From the NCBI RefSeq assembly GCF_003231305.1, contig NZ_QKVM01000019.1, positions 34,501-98,500 of the forward strand: a stretch of DNA of 64,000 bases. The letters run 5' to 3'. The translations under genes were made by a program, and so were the position numbers. Below, in pieces: positions 1 to 7,255 of this stretch (position 1 is the stretch's first letter; each line of letters begins with the position of its first letter). Source of the stretch: Pseudomonas sichuanensis. GTDB taxonomy: Bacteria; Pseudomonadota; Gammaproteobacteria; Pseudomonadales; Pseudomonadaceae. The notes under the pieces were generated by a model. That model ran no database searches. It was not told the DNA's origin and saw only the letters and a program-made list of their open reading frames with translations.

Positions 1-2
1 CT

Positions 3-923
3 ATCGCGGTTCGTTTCGCGCTATATCTCGACTTGATGATGCTATTTGGCTTGGCGCTTTTTGGCTTGTATGGCCTGAAGGGGAAGGAGAGGACGCCGGG
101 CACGGTCTTGCGTTTCGAGTCGCTCCTGTATGGCACGTCGCTCTTGGGTATAGCGTTATCCTTGGTCGCGCTGGGTGTTCTTGCGAAATCCATGAGTGGT
201 GTGTCGGGCTTCATGGAGCTGCATCACCATTTTTTCCAGATGATTCTGACGGGCACTGATGTCGGCCTGAGTTGGCTGGTCCGCATTGCCGCACTGCTTG
301 TCGCCATTGTCGGCATCTGGCAATACAAGCGCTGTGCGACCGCCAGCCTGTGGCTCGTCACTGCAAGCGGAGCCGTTGCACTGGCAAGCCTGGCGTGGAC
401 CGGCCATGGGGCGATGGGCGAGGGGAGTCGTGGCTATTGGCAGCTCATCGGTGATGTTTTCCATCTGTTGGCTGCGGGCGCCTGGCTGGGGGCGCTGGCG
501 GCGTTCGCGCTGTTGCTTCGCTGCAAATCACTGAAAGGCGAACATGAGGTGCAGACTCTTGCCCGGGTATTGACTGGTTTTGAATCGGTCGGCGCCGTGA
601 TCGTGGTCGTCATCGGTTTCACCGGCGCAATCAATTACCTCTTTATTGTTGGCCCACGCATCGATGGCGTCATGCTCAGTACCTATGGTGCTTTGCTGTT
701 TTTGAAGACCCTGTTGTTCGGCGCAATGATCGCGCTGGCTACCCTCAATCGTTTTCATTTGAGCCCGCTGCTGGAGCGTTCGGTTCGAAATGGCGAGCAT
801 TCAGTTGCGGTGAGTGCCTTGCGTCGAAGCCTGGCATTCGAGCTTTCAATGGCCATCGTCATTATCGCCCTGGTTGCCTGGCTGGGCACTTTGAGCCCTG
901 ACGTGGAAATGAGCGCGGGATAG
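3..923 (+). CDS. copD: CopD-family copper resistance membrane protein (5' end outside window)
   Basis: The reading frame is open to the first complete codon of the window, so the true start lies upstream; at least 306 residues are visible. The visible part is an inner-membrane protein with about eight hydrophobic segments, matching the CopD family (usually about 300 residues), which works with the periplasmic protein CopC in copper handling. A His-rich stretch (ELHHHFF, near residue 78) and a WTGHG motif in the middle fit metal binding by this family. CopC would be expected just upstream, outside the window. The C-terminus is complete and ends in a membrane helix. Family assignment is good; copper transport itself is inferred. 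Confidence 0.85.
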   Translation: MAVRFALYLDLMMLFGLALFGLYGLKGKERTPGTVLRFESLLYGTSLLGIALSLVALGVLAKSMSGVSGFMELHHHFFQMILTGTDVGLSWLVRIAALLVAIVGIWQYKRCATASLWLVTASGAVALASLAWTGHGAMGEGSRGYWQLIGDVFHLLAAGAWLGALAAFALLLRCKSLKGEHEVQTLARVLTGFESVGAVIVVVIGFTGAINYLFIVGPRIDGVMLSTYGALLFLKTLLFGAMIALATLNRFHLSPLLERSVRNGEHSVAVSALRRSLAFELSMAIVIIALVAWLGTLSPDVEMSAG

Positions 924-974
924 AAATGGCTGTATAAGGCTATGCTGATCATATGCCTCCTTGAGGTGCTGATC

Positions 975-1396
975 ATGCGCAGGATGATCTTGCTCGTCGC
1001 AGCCAGTGTTATTGCGGGCTGCCAGACGCCGATGCCAACCGCCAACCCAGAGATGGCCTGGGTCGACTTGTCGATACCGTTCCCCAACGACAGAGTGTTG
1101 CTGGCCGAACGCCTGGACAAGCAACGCCTCGAAGACGGGCGTTTTTCCAGGTTACGCCCGGCAGTCACGAGCTGGTCGTGAAGTTCGACTATGAAACCAG
1201 CGGCGGTGGCGGCATGAGCATGATGGGCGGGCCTTCAGTACGCGAATGCTACCTGACCGTCAATTACGGCCATTTCACAGCGGGGCAACGCTATGTGCTC
1301 GAAGCTCGCTCGATTGCCTTGAACCCGGAGGCACGACTGTATGACGGCGCAGGGAAAGTCGTTGCTGAGGTCAGTGAGTTCTATTGCCTGATGTGA
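975..1396 (+). pseudogene. Small lipoprotein gene split by a frameshift
   Basis: The ATG at 975 follows a GAGGTG ribosome site and opens a lipoprotein signal peptide with lipobox VIAGC. The frame continues through DKQRLEDGRF and then stops at 1181. The downstream frame carries the evident continuation: it reads FFQVTPGSHELVVKFDYE across 1142-1195 and then runs to a stop at 1396 (C-terminus EFYCLM). The break falls in a run of five T at 1142-1146; one more T would join the frames as DGRFFQVTPG. The intact product would be about 140 residues, anchored in the envelope, function unknown. This is either a true inactivating frameshift or a homopolymer sequencing error. Confidence 0.7.
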
Positions 1397-1482
1397 GCAT
1401 GCACCGTGGGCGCAGGGCATTGCTGGTGGAACCCTGTTGCAGCACACTCGGCCTGATCGTCAGCCAAAGGAATTGAAAACGG

Positions 1483-2049
1483 ATGAAGGACCAATCCAGC
1501 CCTGTGCCCCTTGTGATCCTTGACGTACAAAATGCCATTGATCGCCCGAACTGGGATGGCAAAAGCAATCCTGGGTATCTGGCAGTGATCCAGCGACTGC
1601 TGGCGCTCTGGCGGTCAAACGGCTGGCCTGTTGTGCACGTCAAGCACGATGAACGGATGCCCACATCCAGCTATTACGTCAATGGCCCGTGGAATGGCAT
1701 CAAGCAAGAGGTTGCTCCGATCGAGGGTGAGGCCGTCATTGTCAAACAGGAAAACTGCGCATTCATCGGTACCGAGCTGGACGCCACACTTGGGAAGATG
1801 CGGGTAAAGCGTTTGGTGCTGACGGGGGTTGTCATTCATAACAGCATGGACGCCACAGTCCGTGCGGGAAAAGCACTGGGGTACAGCATTATTCTTCCGT
1901 CAGACGCCACGACAGCCGTGCCCGTCGTCGGGGCAAATGGAAAGTGCTGGGACGCTAGGACCGTTCATGAACTGACCTTGGCGATACTCGGTGATGAATA
2001 TGCCGAAGTCATGTCGTCGGATGAGGTGGTCGCGCGGTTCGCGCAGTGA
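1483..2049 (+). CDS. Isochorismatase-like hydrolase lacking the usual cysteine
   Basis: A 188-residue protein with the isochorismatase/nicotinamidase-like fold. The N-terminal Asp (D14 in LDVQN) and a central Lys (K88 in VKQEN) of the usual Asp-Lys-Cys triad are present. The signature after the core strand reads LTGVVIHNSMDATVRAG, where Ser121 stands at the place normally held by the nucleophilic Cys. Members without the Cys, such as true isochorismatases, use other chemistry, so amidase activity is doubtful. The start has an AAAGGAA ribosome site 11 bases upstream. It is a single gene between the broken lipoprotein and dif. Family is well supported; substrate unknown. Confidence 0.8.
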   Translation: MKDQSSPVPLVILDVQNAIDRPNWDGKSNPGYLAVIQRLLALWRSNGWPVVHVKHDERMPTSSYYVNGPWNGIKQEVAPIEGEAVIVKQENCAFIGTELDATLGKMRVKRLVLTGVVIHNSMDATVRAGKALGYSIILPSDATTAVPVVGANGKCWDARTVHELTLAILGDEYAEVMSSDEVVARFAQ

Positions 2050-2125
2050 AACCTGACTTCGGGTTACATGAAAATCATGGAGCAGGGAGCTGATGACAGA
2101 TGGGCGGCAGCATTAGGAATACACA

Positions 2126-2153
2126 ATTTAACATAATATACATTATGCGCAGC
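2126..2153 (-). other. dif: dif site for XerC/XerD chromosome dimer resolution
   Basis: Read on the minus strand, the 28 bases are GCTGCGCATAATG followed by TATATTATGTTAAAT. This is the conserved dif layout: XerC arm (TGCGCATAA), central TGTATA, XerD arm (TTATGTTAAAT). By memory it matches the gammaproteobacterial consensus at all but the first bases. It lies between an isochorismatase-like gene and a convergent YidD-like gene. dif marks the replication terminus, where FtsK-activated XerCD resolves dimers. Dif-like sites of integrative elements are the alternative, but the near-perfect match and the polarity of nearby CCCTGCCC octamers favour the chromosomal site. Confidence 0.9.
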
Positions 2154-2250
2154 TTCGTATGAGGCTGCCGGGCACTGGGTTGGCCAGATTGCAAGCCAGG
2201 CCAAAGCGCTTGCTTCGACCTGGTACGTCAGTGGCCAGTCTGACTAGCCA

Positions 2251-2457
2251 TCACGGATAGTATTCACCGCCGTTGGGAAACCGGCATCGATGGATTCGGT
2301 TCAGTGCCATCTTCCAACCACGTACTGCACCGTGCTTCTCGATAGCCAGCAACGCGTAATTCGAGCAGCTTGGCTCGAACCTACAAGCGTTTCTGAGACG
2401 ACTCGGTGCCACCCGTTGATAAAAACGAATGACACCAACGGATAGCCCGACAATCAC
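2251..2457 (-). CDS. YidD-like membrane protein insertion factor (paralogue)
   Basis: A 68-residue protein with the YidD (DUF37) signature: FYQRVAPSRLRNACRFEPSCSNYALLAIEKHG contains the conserved CRF-PSCS-YA core, and the C-terminus (RCRFPNGGEYYP) matches the family ending RCHPWNPGGYDP. The classical yidD sits between rnpA and yidC near the origin and is about 80 residues; this copy is at the terminus, so it is probably a second gene. It starts with GTG at 2457, overlapping the stop of the upstream small gene (GTGA), so translation is probably coupled. The C-terminus keeps one Cys but has diverged. Confidence 0.8.
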   Translation of the reverse strand: MIVGLSVGVIRFYQRVAPSRLRNACRFEPSCSNYALLAIEKHGAVRGWKMALNRIHRCRFPNGGEYYP

Positions 2458-2681
2458 CGTGGTTTATGGAAGGAAATGACGTAGTAATTGGCCATCGAAT
2501 CTTTTTTGCCAGACAACGCATCGAAGCAGCCAGCTTTCACAAAACAGCTGTAGCTCAACCCCCCGTAATCACTGGAATCTAGCGAGCGGTAGACATCCAC
2601 GAATGCTAGGTTCTGTACGAAATCCCGAGAAACCCAATCGGCGCCCTTCGGAAGCTGAGATTCTGTAGGGTTCCCGACCAT
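2454..2681 (-). CDS. Hypothetical protein upstream of and overlapping the YidD-like gene
   Basis: A 75-residue frame starting at ATG 2681 and ending inside the GTG start of the YidD-like gene. The protein is not hydrophobic, has two Cys (SCFVKAGCFDAL) and an aromatic C-terminus (NYYVISFHKPR). I do not recognise a family. Support is the GTGA stop/start overlap, which suggests a two-gene unit. No good ribosome site precedes ATG 2681, so the true start may differ or this may be a remnant. Confidence 0.45.
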   Translation of the reverse strand: MVGNPTESQLPKGADWVSRDFVQNLAFVDVYRSLDSSDYGGLSYSCFVKAGCFDALSGKKDSMANYYVISFHKPR

Positions 2682-2828
2682 CTACGGAAAGGAATAACGC
2701 TGCAAGTGGCCGCTACTGCGACCAATATCGAATGCAGCCGTCATTCCGATGCATCTCTTTTCGTGCAGAGCCTCGCGAAGGTCTTACAATCGCACACCAT
2801 CAGTTGCCCTGATCAAGGAGATCGCCCC

Positions 2829-3323
2829 ATGCATGTACCAACCTCGAACCTCAAAACCTACCGCTACGGCCCCAACGTCCTGAAGCTCTATCTGGCAGTG
2901 GCGTTCTTCGCAGCCCTGGCTGTGCTTGGTTGGTTCATGTCTAGAGACGGCGAGCCCATGGGCGGCCTGGTGACTTTCGGCAGTTTGGTATTCGTGTTGG
3001 CCGGTTCAGGCGCCCTGGTGTATTTCAGTCGTGTGCGTCGGCAGATTGTGTTTACTGCCCACAGCGTCCAGATCCCTGAAAGCCAGTTTTCAAGCAATGT
3101 GTTCGAACTGCCGTTCGCGGACTTGATGCATGTCGAGCGTGCCTTGGTGAACGAGGAAGACGTACTGCTCATCGCTCACCGCAATGGCAGCTTCAAACTG
3201 CCAGTGTCCATGCTTGGCAACGTTGATATCGCCCAGTTGCAAGAGGCGTTGATGGCCAGCCGGATGATACAGCCTGTTGCGGCTGCGCCCGCTCAAGCAC
3301 AACGCTCCGCTTCACAGATCTGA
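2829..3323 (+). CDS. Hypothetical inner-membrane protein with two N-terminal helices
   Basis: The ATG at 2829 is chosen over earlier in-frame starts because AAGGAG lies at 2815-2820. The 164-residue product has two adjacent membrane segments (about residues 19-37 and 45-65) and then a roughly 100-residue soluble part of alternating hydrophobic strands (RRQIVFTAHSVQIPES and later) that resembles a small PH-like beta fold. The C-terminus is Ala/Gln rich. This architecture is common among unnamed Pseudomonas envelope proteins. Function unknown; no operon partner is seen. Confidence 0.7.
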   Translation: MHVPTSNLKTYRYGPNVLKLYLAVAFFAALAVLGWFMSRDGEPMGGLVTFGSLVFVLAGSGALVYFSRVRRQIVFTAHSVQIPESQFSSNVFELPFADLMHVERALVNEEDVLLIAHRNGSFKLPVSMLGNVDIAQLQEALMASRMIQPVAAAPAQAQRSASQI

Positions 3324-3363
3324 TTGCGGCCTGCCCCTTTGCCGCGAATTTATAGGCGCTAAA

Positions 3364-3399
3364 TATAACTCAACTAAATGAGTATTTAGTTGAGTTATA
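3364..3399. repeat. AT-rich 16-bp perfect palindrome
   Basis: The arms (3364-3379 TATAACTCAACTAAAT and 3384-3399, its exact reverse complement) are separated by GAGT. It lies 40 bases after the stop of the membrane protein gene. There is no T-run after the stem on either strand, so it is not a standard terminator. It could be an operator or an mRNA-stabilising hairpin. Its AT content contrasts with the surroundings. Confidence 0.7.
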
Positions 3400-3436
3400 G
3401 GTATGAATTATCAAGGAAGCAGCATTTTCAACTCCC

Positions 3437-3568
3437 TCAACATCCGATTTCGACACGTTTCAGCGCTTCAATAAACTTAGTTTCATAGGGCGCCCCGCCA
3501 TATTCGACCATCTGGATATGGCCCAGAGAAGCATTGCCCAAACTCTCGCCAGTTAATACCGAGGGCAT
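3437..3568 (-). CDS. Possible small protein or gene remnant, 43 residues
   Basis: In the 504-base gap before the cyclase gene, the minus strand encodes MPSVLTGESLGNASLGHIQM and ends ALKRVEIGC. The composition is protein-like. An AGGAGAGG sequence lies about ten bases before the ATG, and an in-frame stop sits directly before it. It could be a genuine small protein or the broken end of a larger gene. No family is recognised. Nothing else convincing is seen in 3400-3827 apart from the palindrome at its left end. Confidence 0.3.
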   Translation of the reverse strand: MPSVLTGESLGNASLGHIQMVEYGGAPYETKFIEALKRVEIGC

Positions 3569-3827
3569 CTAGGTCTACCTCTCCTGCCCTCCTCTAGCGC
3601 AATCTTCATTCTTGACTTCAAGGCAAATAAATTTGGCTTATACGGGGCTTAATCCGCAATTGTAAAGGCCGCAAACTGCGAACCATTGTTTAACCCACTG
3701 GACCGCATCATACCCCTTGCACTGTTTGCTCTTACCTTAGCGGCCGGTTTTGACGGCGATGCACTTGTTCTAACCGCCTACCCGAAGATGCCCCAGGCCA
3801 CCGCCTGAAAAATTCTGGAGAACCACG

Positions 3828-4766
3828 ATGAAAACCTTTACAAAATTCGCCCTGGCGGCCTTGCTGCCCCTTGCCATGCAGGCCGCCTCTGCCGCCGATT
3901 GGTATCCATCGGCCTACGGTCCAAACGATGAAATCGGCGCTGCCAACTTGTTGACCCCAGACGTGGTCAAGCAGGCGGTCGGCCTGGTCAAGACCGGCAA
4001 GACCTATCCGTTGGCCGTACCCGTAGACAAGAACCTTCCTGCATTCCGCCATCGTAGCTTCCGCCTTTACAACGTGCAGGTCGGGCAGCAAGCCGGTAAG
4101 TCGCTGGGGCCGAACAAGTTCACTTTCAACGATGAACTGGTAAATGCCTGGACCGGCGTTGGCACCCAGCTCAACGGGATTGGCCACATCGGCATCGATA
4201 ATCTTTATTACAACGGCAACAAAGCGGCCGACTTCGTGACTGTCGATGGCGTCACCAAGCTCGGGGTCGAGAAAGTGCCGCCGATAGTGACCCGTGGCGT
4301 GGTGCTGGACATGACCGCTTACTACAACAAAGCCGTCGTGCCAGGTGGCACCGAGTTCAGCGTGGCCGACATCCAGGCTGTGTTGAAGAAGCAAGGCCTG
4401 ACCCTGCGCAAGGGCGATGTGGTGCTGTTCAACACCGGTTGGCTGGAATTGATCGGCAAGGACAACAAGCAGTTCCTGGAAGTGGAACCCGGCATCGGCA
4501 TGGAAGCGGCGCAGTGGCTGGCAGACCAGGGAATCGTCGCTTTCGGCGGCGACACCTGGGCCTCGGAGGTTTATCCGAACCCGCATGGCAAGGACGAGTT
4601 TCCGGTCAACCAGTACATGCTCGCCAAGCGCGGCATCTACAACCTGGAACTGATCGACAGCCGTGCATTGGTGCACGACAAGGTTTGGGAGTTCCTGTTT
4701 GTGCTCGGCCAACCGCTTTATGTTGGCTCCACTCAAGTCAACATCAATCCGGTTGCCATTCACTGA
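3828..4766 (+). CDS. Exported cyclase-family (kynurenine formamidase-like) metal hydrolase
   Basis: A 312-residue protein with a clear Sec signal peptide (KFALAALLPLAMQAASAAD, cleavage after about residue 23), so periplasmic. The mature part matches the putative cyclase / kynurenine formamidase family: N-terminal GPNDEIGAANLL, a central NGIGHIGIDNLYYNG in place of the metal-binding HxGTHxDxP loop, and GDVVLFNTGW followed by GGDTWASEVYP. Such enzymes hydrolyse amide or lactone-type bonds with a divalent metal; substrate unknown. GGAG precedes ATG 3828. It stands alone, with the MFS gene about 245 bases downstream on the same strand. Confidence 0.8.
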   Translation: MKTFTKFALAALLPLAMQAASAADWYPSAYGPNDEIGAANLLTPDVVKQAVGLVKTGKTYPLAVPVDKNLPAFRHRSFRLYNVQVGQQAGKSLGPNKFTFNDELVNAWTGVGTQLNGIGHIGIDNLYYNGNKAADFVTVDGVTKLGVEKVPPIVTRGVVLDMTAYYNKAVVPGGTEFSVADIQAVLKKQGLTLRKGDVVLFNTGWLELIGKDNKQFLEVEPGIGMEAAQWLADQGIVAFGGDTWASEVYPNPHGKDEFPVNQYMLAKRGIYNLELIDSRALVHDKVWEFLFVLGQPLYVGSTQVNINPVAIH

Positions 4767-5010
4767 TCGCTCTACCACCAAGTCCCCTGCCCGCTTCGAA
4801 CGCTCTCGCTGCGGGCTTCCCTCTCTTGATCCGTGATTTCAAGTCAAAAGTCATTGGCGCAGTCATGACTTAATCCATCCGCGCAAGATGGAGATACTGC
4901 GCCCACCAAGCGATACGTTCCAGCATCGCTCATAACATCAACCGGAGCCATCCGATGAGCCTGCATGATCAGACCCCATTATCCAGCTTCGCCGCACAGG
5001 AGTCCGCGCA
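4767..5010 (+). other. Spacer between cyclase and MFS genes
   Basis: No gene is seen. A CCCTGCCC octamer lies at 4785-4792, one of six noted on the top strand right of dif, oriented as a FtsK-guiding (KOPS) sequence pointing toward dif. ACAGGAG at 4996-5002 serves the MFS start. Confidence 0.5.
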
Positions 5011-6183
5011 ATGAAACCCGGGCACGTCTTGACCGCCCTGGCCATCGGCGCCTTCGGCATCGGCACCACCGAGTTCACCCCCATGGGCCTGCTGCCGGTG
5101 ATTGCCGAAGGCATGGACGTCAGCATCCCCAGCGCCGGTATGCTGGTGACGGCCTATGCCATTGGCGTGATGCTCGGCGCCCCGATCATGACCCTGCTGT
5201 TCAGCCGCTTCGGCAAGCGCGGAGCACTGATCGCGCTGATGGCCATCTTCACCCTCGGCAACCTGCTCTCGGCCCTGGCGCCGAGCTACGGCACCCTGCT
5301 CGCCTCGCGCCTGATCACCAGCCTCAACCACGGTGCCTTTTTCGGCCTGGGTGCGGTGGTGGCTGCCAGCGTAGTGCCACGTGAGAAGCAGGCCAGTGCC
5401 ATCGCCACCATGTTCATGGGCCTGACCATCGCCAACATCGGTGGCGTGCCCGCCGCCACCTGGATCGGCCAGCAGGTCGGCTGGCGCCTGGCCTTCGCCG
5501 GCACCGCGCTGCTCGGCATCCTCGCCATGGCCGCCTTGTGGTATGCCCTGCCCAAGGGCGAGCGTGGCAGCGTGCCCGATGTACGCCGCGAACTGGCCGT
5601 GATCGCCCGGCCAAAGGTGCTGTTGGCCATGGCCACCACCGTGCTCGGCGCCGGTGCGATGTTTACCCTCTACACCTACGTAGCCCCCGTGCTGGCCGAA
5701 CTGACCGGCGCCTCGGACAGCTTCGTCACCCTCGGCCTGGTGCTGATCGGCGTAGGTTTCACGCTCGGCAACAGCCTGGGCGGTCGCCTGGCCGACTGGT
5801 CGCTGGACGGCTCGGCACGGATCTTCCTCGGCGTTCTGGCCGTGGTCATGGTGCTGATGCCGCTGGTACTGGGCAACCACCTCGGTGCGGCCCTGGCCTT
5901 GCTGGTATGGGGCGTGTTCACCTTCGCCGTGGTGCCGCCACTGCAGATGCGCGTGATGATCGCCGCTGCCGAGGCGCCAGGCCTTGCTTCTTCGATCAAC
6001 GTCGGCGCGTTCAACCTCGGCAACGCGGTGGGCGCGGCGCTGGGTGGTGGCGTCATCAGCCTGGGCCTTGGCTATGCTGCAATACCGGTGGCCGGCGGCC
6101 TGCTGGCAGCGGGCGGGCTGTTGCTGGTATGGCTTGGCGGGCGCGGCGAGGCCACTGCCAACACCATCGGCGAGGCTGCGTAA
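5011..6183 (+). CDS. MFS efflux transporter (AraJ/YdhP type, DHA1)
   Basis: A 390-residue inner-membrane protein with 12 predicted helices. The first helix motif GAFGIGTTEFTPMGLLPVIA is typical of the arabinose-efflux (AraJ/YdhP) branch of DHA1 exporters, and the loop 2-3 motif appears as SRFGKRGAL. These proteins export small molecules or drugs by proton antiport. ACAGGAG stands upstream of the ATG. It is followed after 75 bases by a co-directed LysR gene, which may control it or the SDR beyond. Substrate unknown. Confidence 0.88.
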   Translation: MKPGHVLTALAIGAFGIGTTEFTPMGLLPVIAEGMDVSIPSAGMLVTAYAIGVMLGAPIMTLLFSRFGKRGALIALMAIFTLGNLLSALAPSYGTLLASRLITSLNHGAFFGLGAVVAASVVPREKQASAIATMFMGLTIANIGGVPAATWIGQQVGWRLAFAGTALLGILAMAALWYALPKGERGSVPDVRRELAVIARPKVLLAMATTVLGAGAMFTLYTYVAPVLAELTGASDSFVTLGLVLIGVGFTLGNSLGGRLADWSLDGSARIFLGVLAVVMVLMPLVLGNHLGAALALLVWGVFTFAVVPPLQMRVMIAAAEAPGLASSINVGAFNLGNAVGAALGGGVISLGLGYAAIPVAGGLLAAGGLLLVWLGGRGEATANTIGEAA

Positions 6184-6258
6184 CATTACCTGACGTGCAC
6201 TGAGGCTGGCCAAATCGGGACCGCCCTCGTAAACGTGGAGCGGTCCCCCGGAGGTCCC

Positions 6259-7161
6259 ATGCAAGATCTACGTCAGTTGCGCTACTTCGTCGCCGTCGCC
6301 GAATGTGAAAACGTCGGCCGCGCGGCGGAGCAGCTGCACATTTCCCAATCCCCGCTGAGCCGGCAGATCGCGCAGCTCGAGGATCATCTCGGCCTGGCCC
6401 TGTTCGAGCGACGCAACCAACGGCTGTTCCTCACCACTGACGGGCGCACCTTCCTGGCCGAAGCCCGTGGCTTGCTCAAGCACGCCGAGCGCCTGGAGTC
6501 GCTGGGCAAGCGCTTGGGCCGCGGTGAGGAAGGCGGCCTGTGTATCGGCTATGTCAACCACGCCATCCATGCCGGCGTGCTGCCCGGCGCCGTGCGGGCC
6601 ATCCGTGGCAGTCGTCCGCAGATCCATATCGCCCTCTACAACATGACACCGGGCGAGCAGTTCGAAGGCCTGCGTCAACGCAGCCTCGACATCGCCCTGG
6701 TCTGCGAGCCCGCACCCGACAACGATCCTGATCTGCTTGCCCTGCCCGTGCTGGACGACCCCATGCTGCTGGCGATTCCCGCCGAGCACCCGCTGGCGAC
6801 CCAGGCCGAACTCACCCCCGCCGACCTGCACGAACAGGAGTGGATCATCACCGGCGGCCAGCCCGACCAGGTCAACAAGCGCGATGACTTCATCGCCCGC
6901 TGCGCCGATGCCGGCTTCACCCCACGCCTGTCGCTGGAGGCCACCGACTCGCTGAGCGTGCTCGGATTGGTGTCCGCAGGGCTGGGCCTGGCCATGGTGC
7001 AGAGCAGCCTGGCGGCCAGCGCGGGCCCTAACGTGGTGTTGCGCCAGCTGGACTGGTTCAGGCCTTGCGTGCGGCTATGGGCGGCCTGGCATCAGGTGGA
7101 CCTGCGGCCGATCGTGGGGGGTTTCCGCGAACAGGTGTTGGCGCTGGCCGAACAGACCTAA
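6259..7161 (+). CDS. LysR-family transcriptional regulator (copy A)
   Basis: A 300-residue LTTR. Residues 1-60 form the winged helix-turn-helix (LRQLRYFVAVAECENVGRAA then SQSPLSRQIAQLE), and about 90-295 the substrate-binding domain. ATG 6259 is chosen because GGAGG lies five bases upstream. The protein is strikingly similar to the second LysR at 10046-10942, sharing HAIHAGVLP, EGLRQRSLDIALVCEP, LGLVSAGLGLA and WAAWH-VDLRPIV. The pair looks like a duplication framing the SDR/MDR genes. Probable targets are the MFS gene and the SDR at 7256. The effector is unknown. Confidence 0.9.
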   Translation: MQDLRQLRYFVAVAECENVGRAAEQLHISQSPLSRQIAQLEDHLGLALFERRNQRLFLTTDGRTFLAEARGLLKHAERLESLGKRLGRGEEGGLCIGYVNHAIHAGVLPGAVRAIRGSRPQIHIALYNMTPGEQFEGLRQRSLDIALVCEPAPDNDPDLLALPVLDDPMLLAIPAEHPLATQAELTPADLHEQEWIITGGQPDQVNKRDDFIARCADAGFTPRLSLEATDSLSVLGLVSAGLGLAMVQSSLAASAGPNVVLRQLDWFRPCVRLWAAWHQVDLRPIVGGFREQVLALAEQT

Positions 7162-7169
7162 AAGGTCTG
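7153..7169. repeat. Inverted repeat over the lysR stop codon
   Basis: CAGACCT-AAA-AGGTCTG, 7-bp perfect arms spanning the TAA of the first lysR gene and about 90 bases before the SDR start. It could be a weak terminator or an operator for the downstream gene. There is no strong T-run after it. Confidence 0.4.
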
Positions 7170-7255
7170 AACCCAGTCGAATCATGTCTTTTACAGTCTT
7201 TTAGCGCCTCAATAGCATGGCCTCATCGATACAACTCACCCACAGGAGCCATTCC

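Noticed and set aside
2154..2250. A phage attachment site or tRNA next to dif
   Set aside because: No cloverleaf, integrase or direct repeat is found; the sequence right of dif shows nothing beyond weak dyads.
3364..3399. Rho-independent terminator of the membrane protein gene
   Set aside because: The stem is AT-rich and lacks a following T-run on either strand.
4969..6264. Long minus-strand frame opposite the MFS gene
   Set aside because: It is the antisense shadow of a clear transporter gene and has a repetitive Gly/His/Gln composition.
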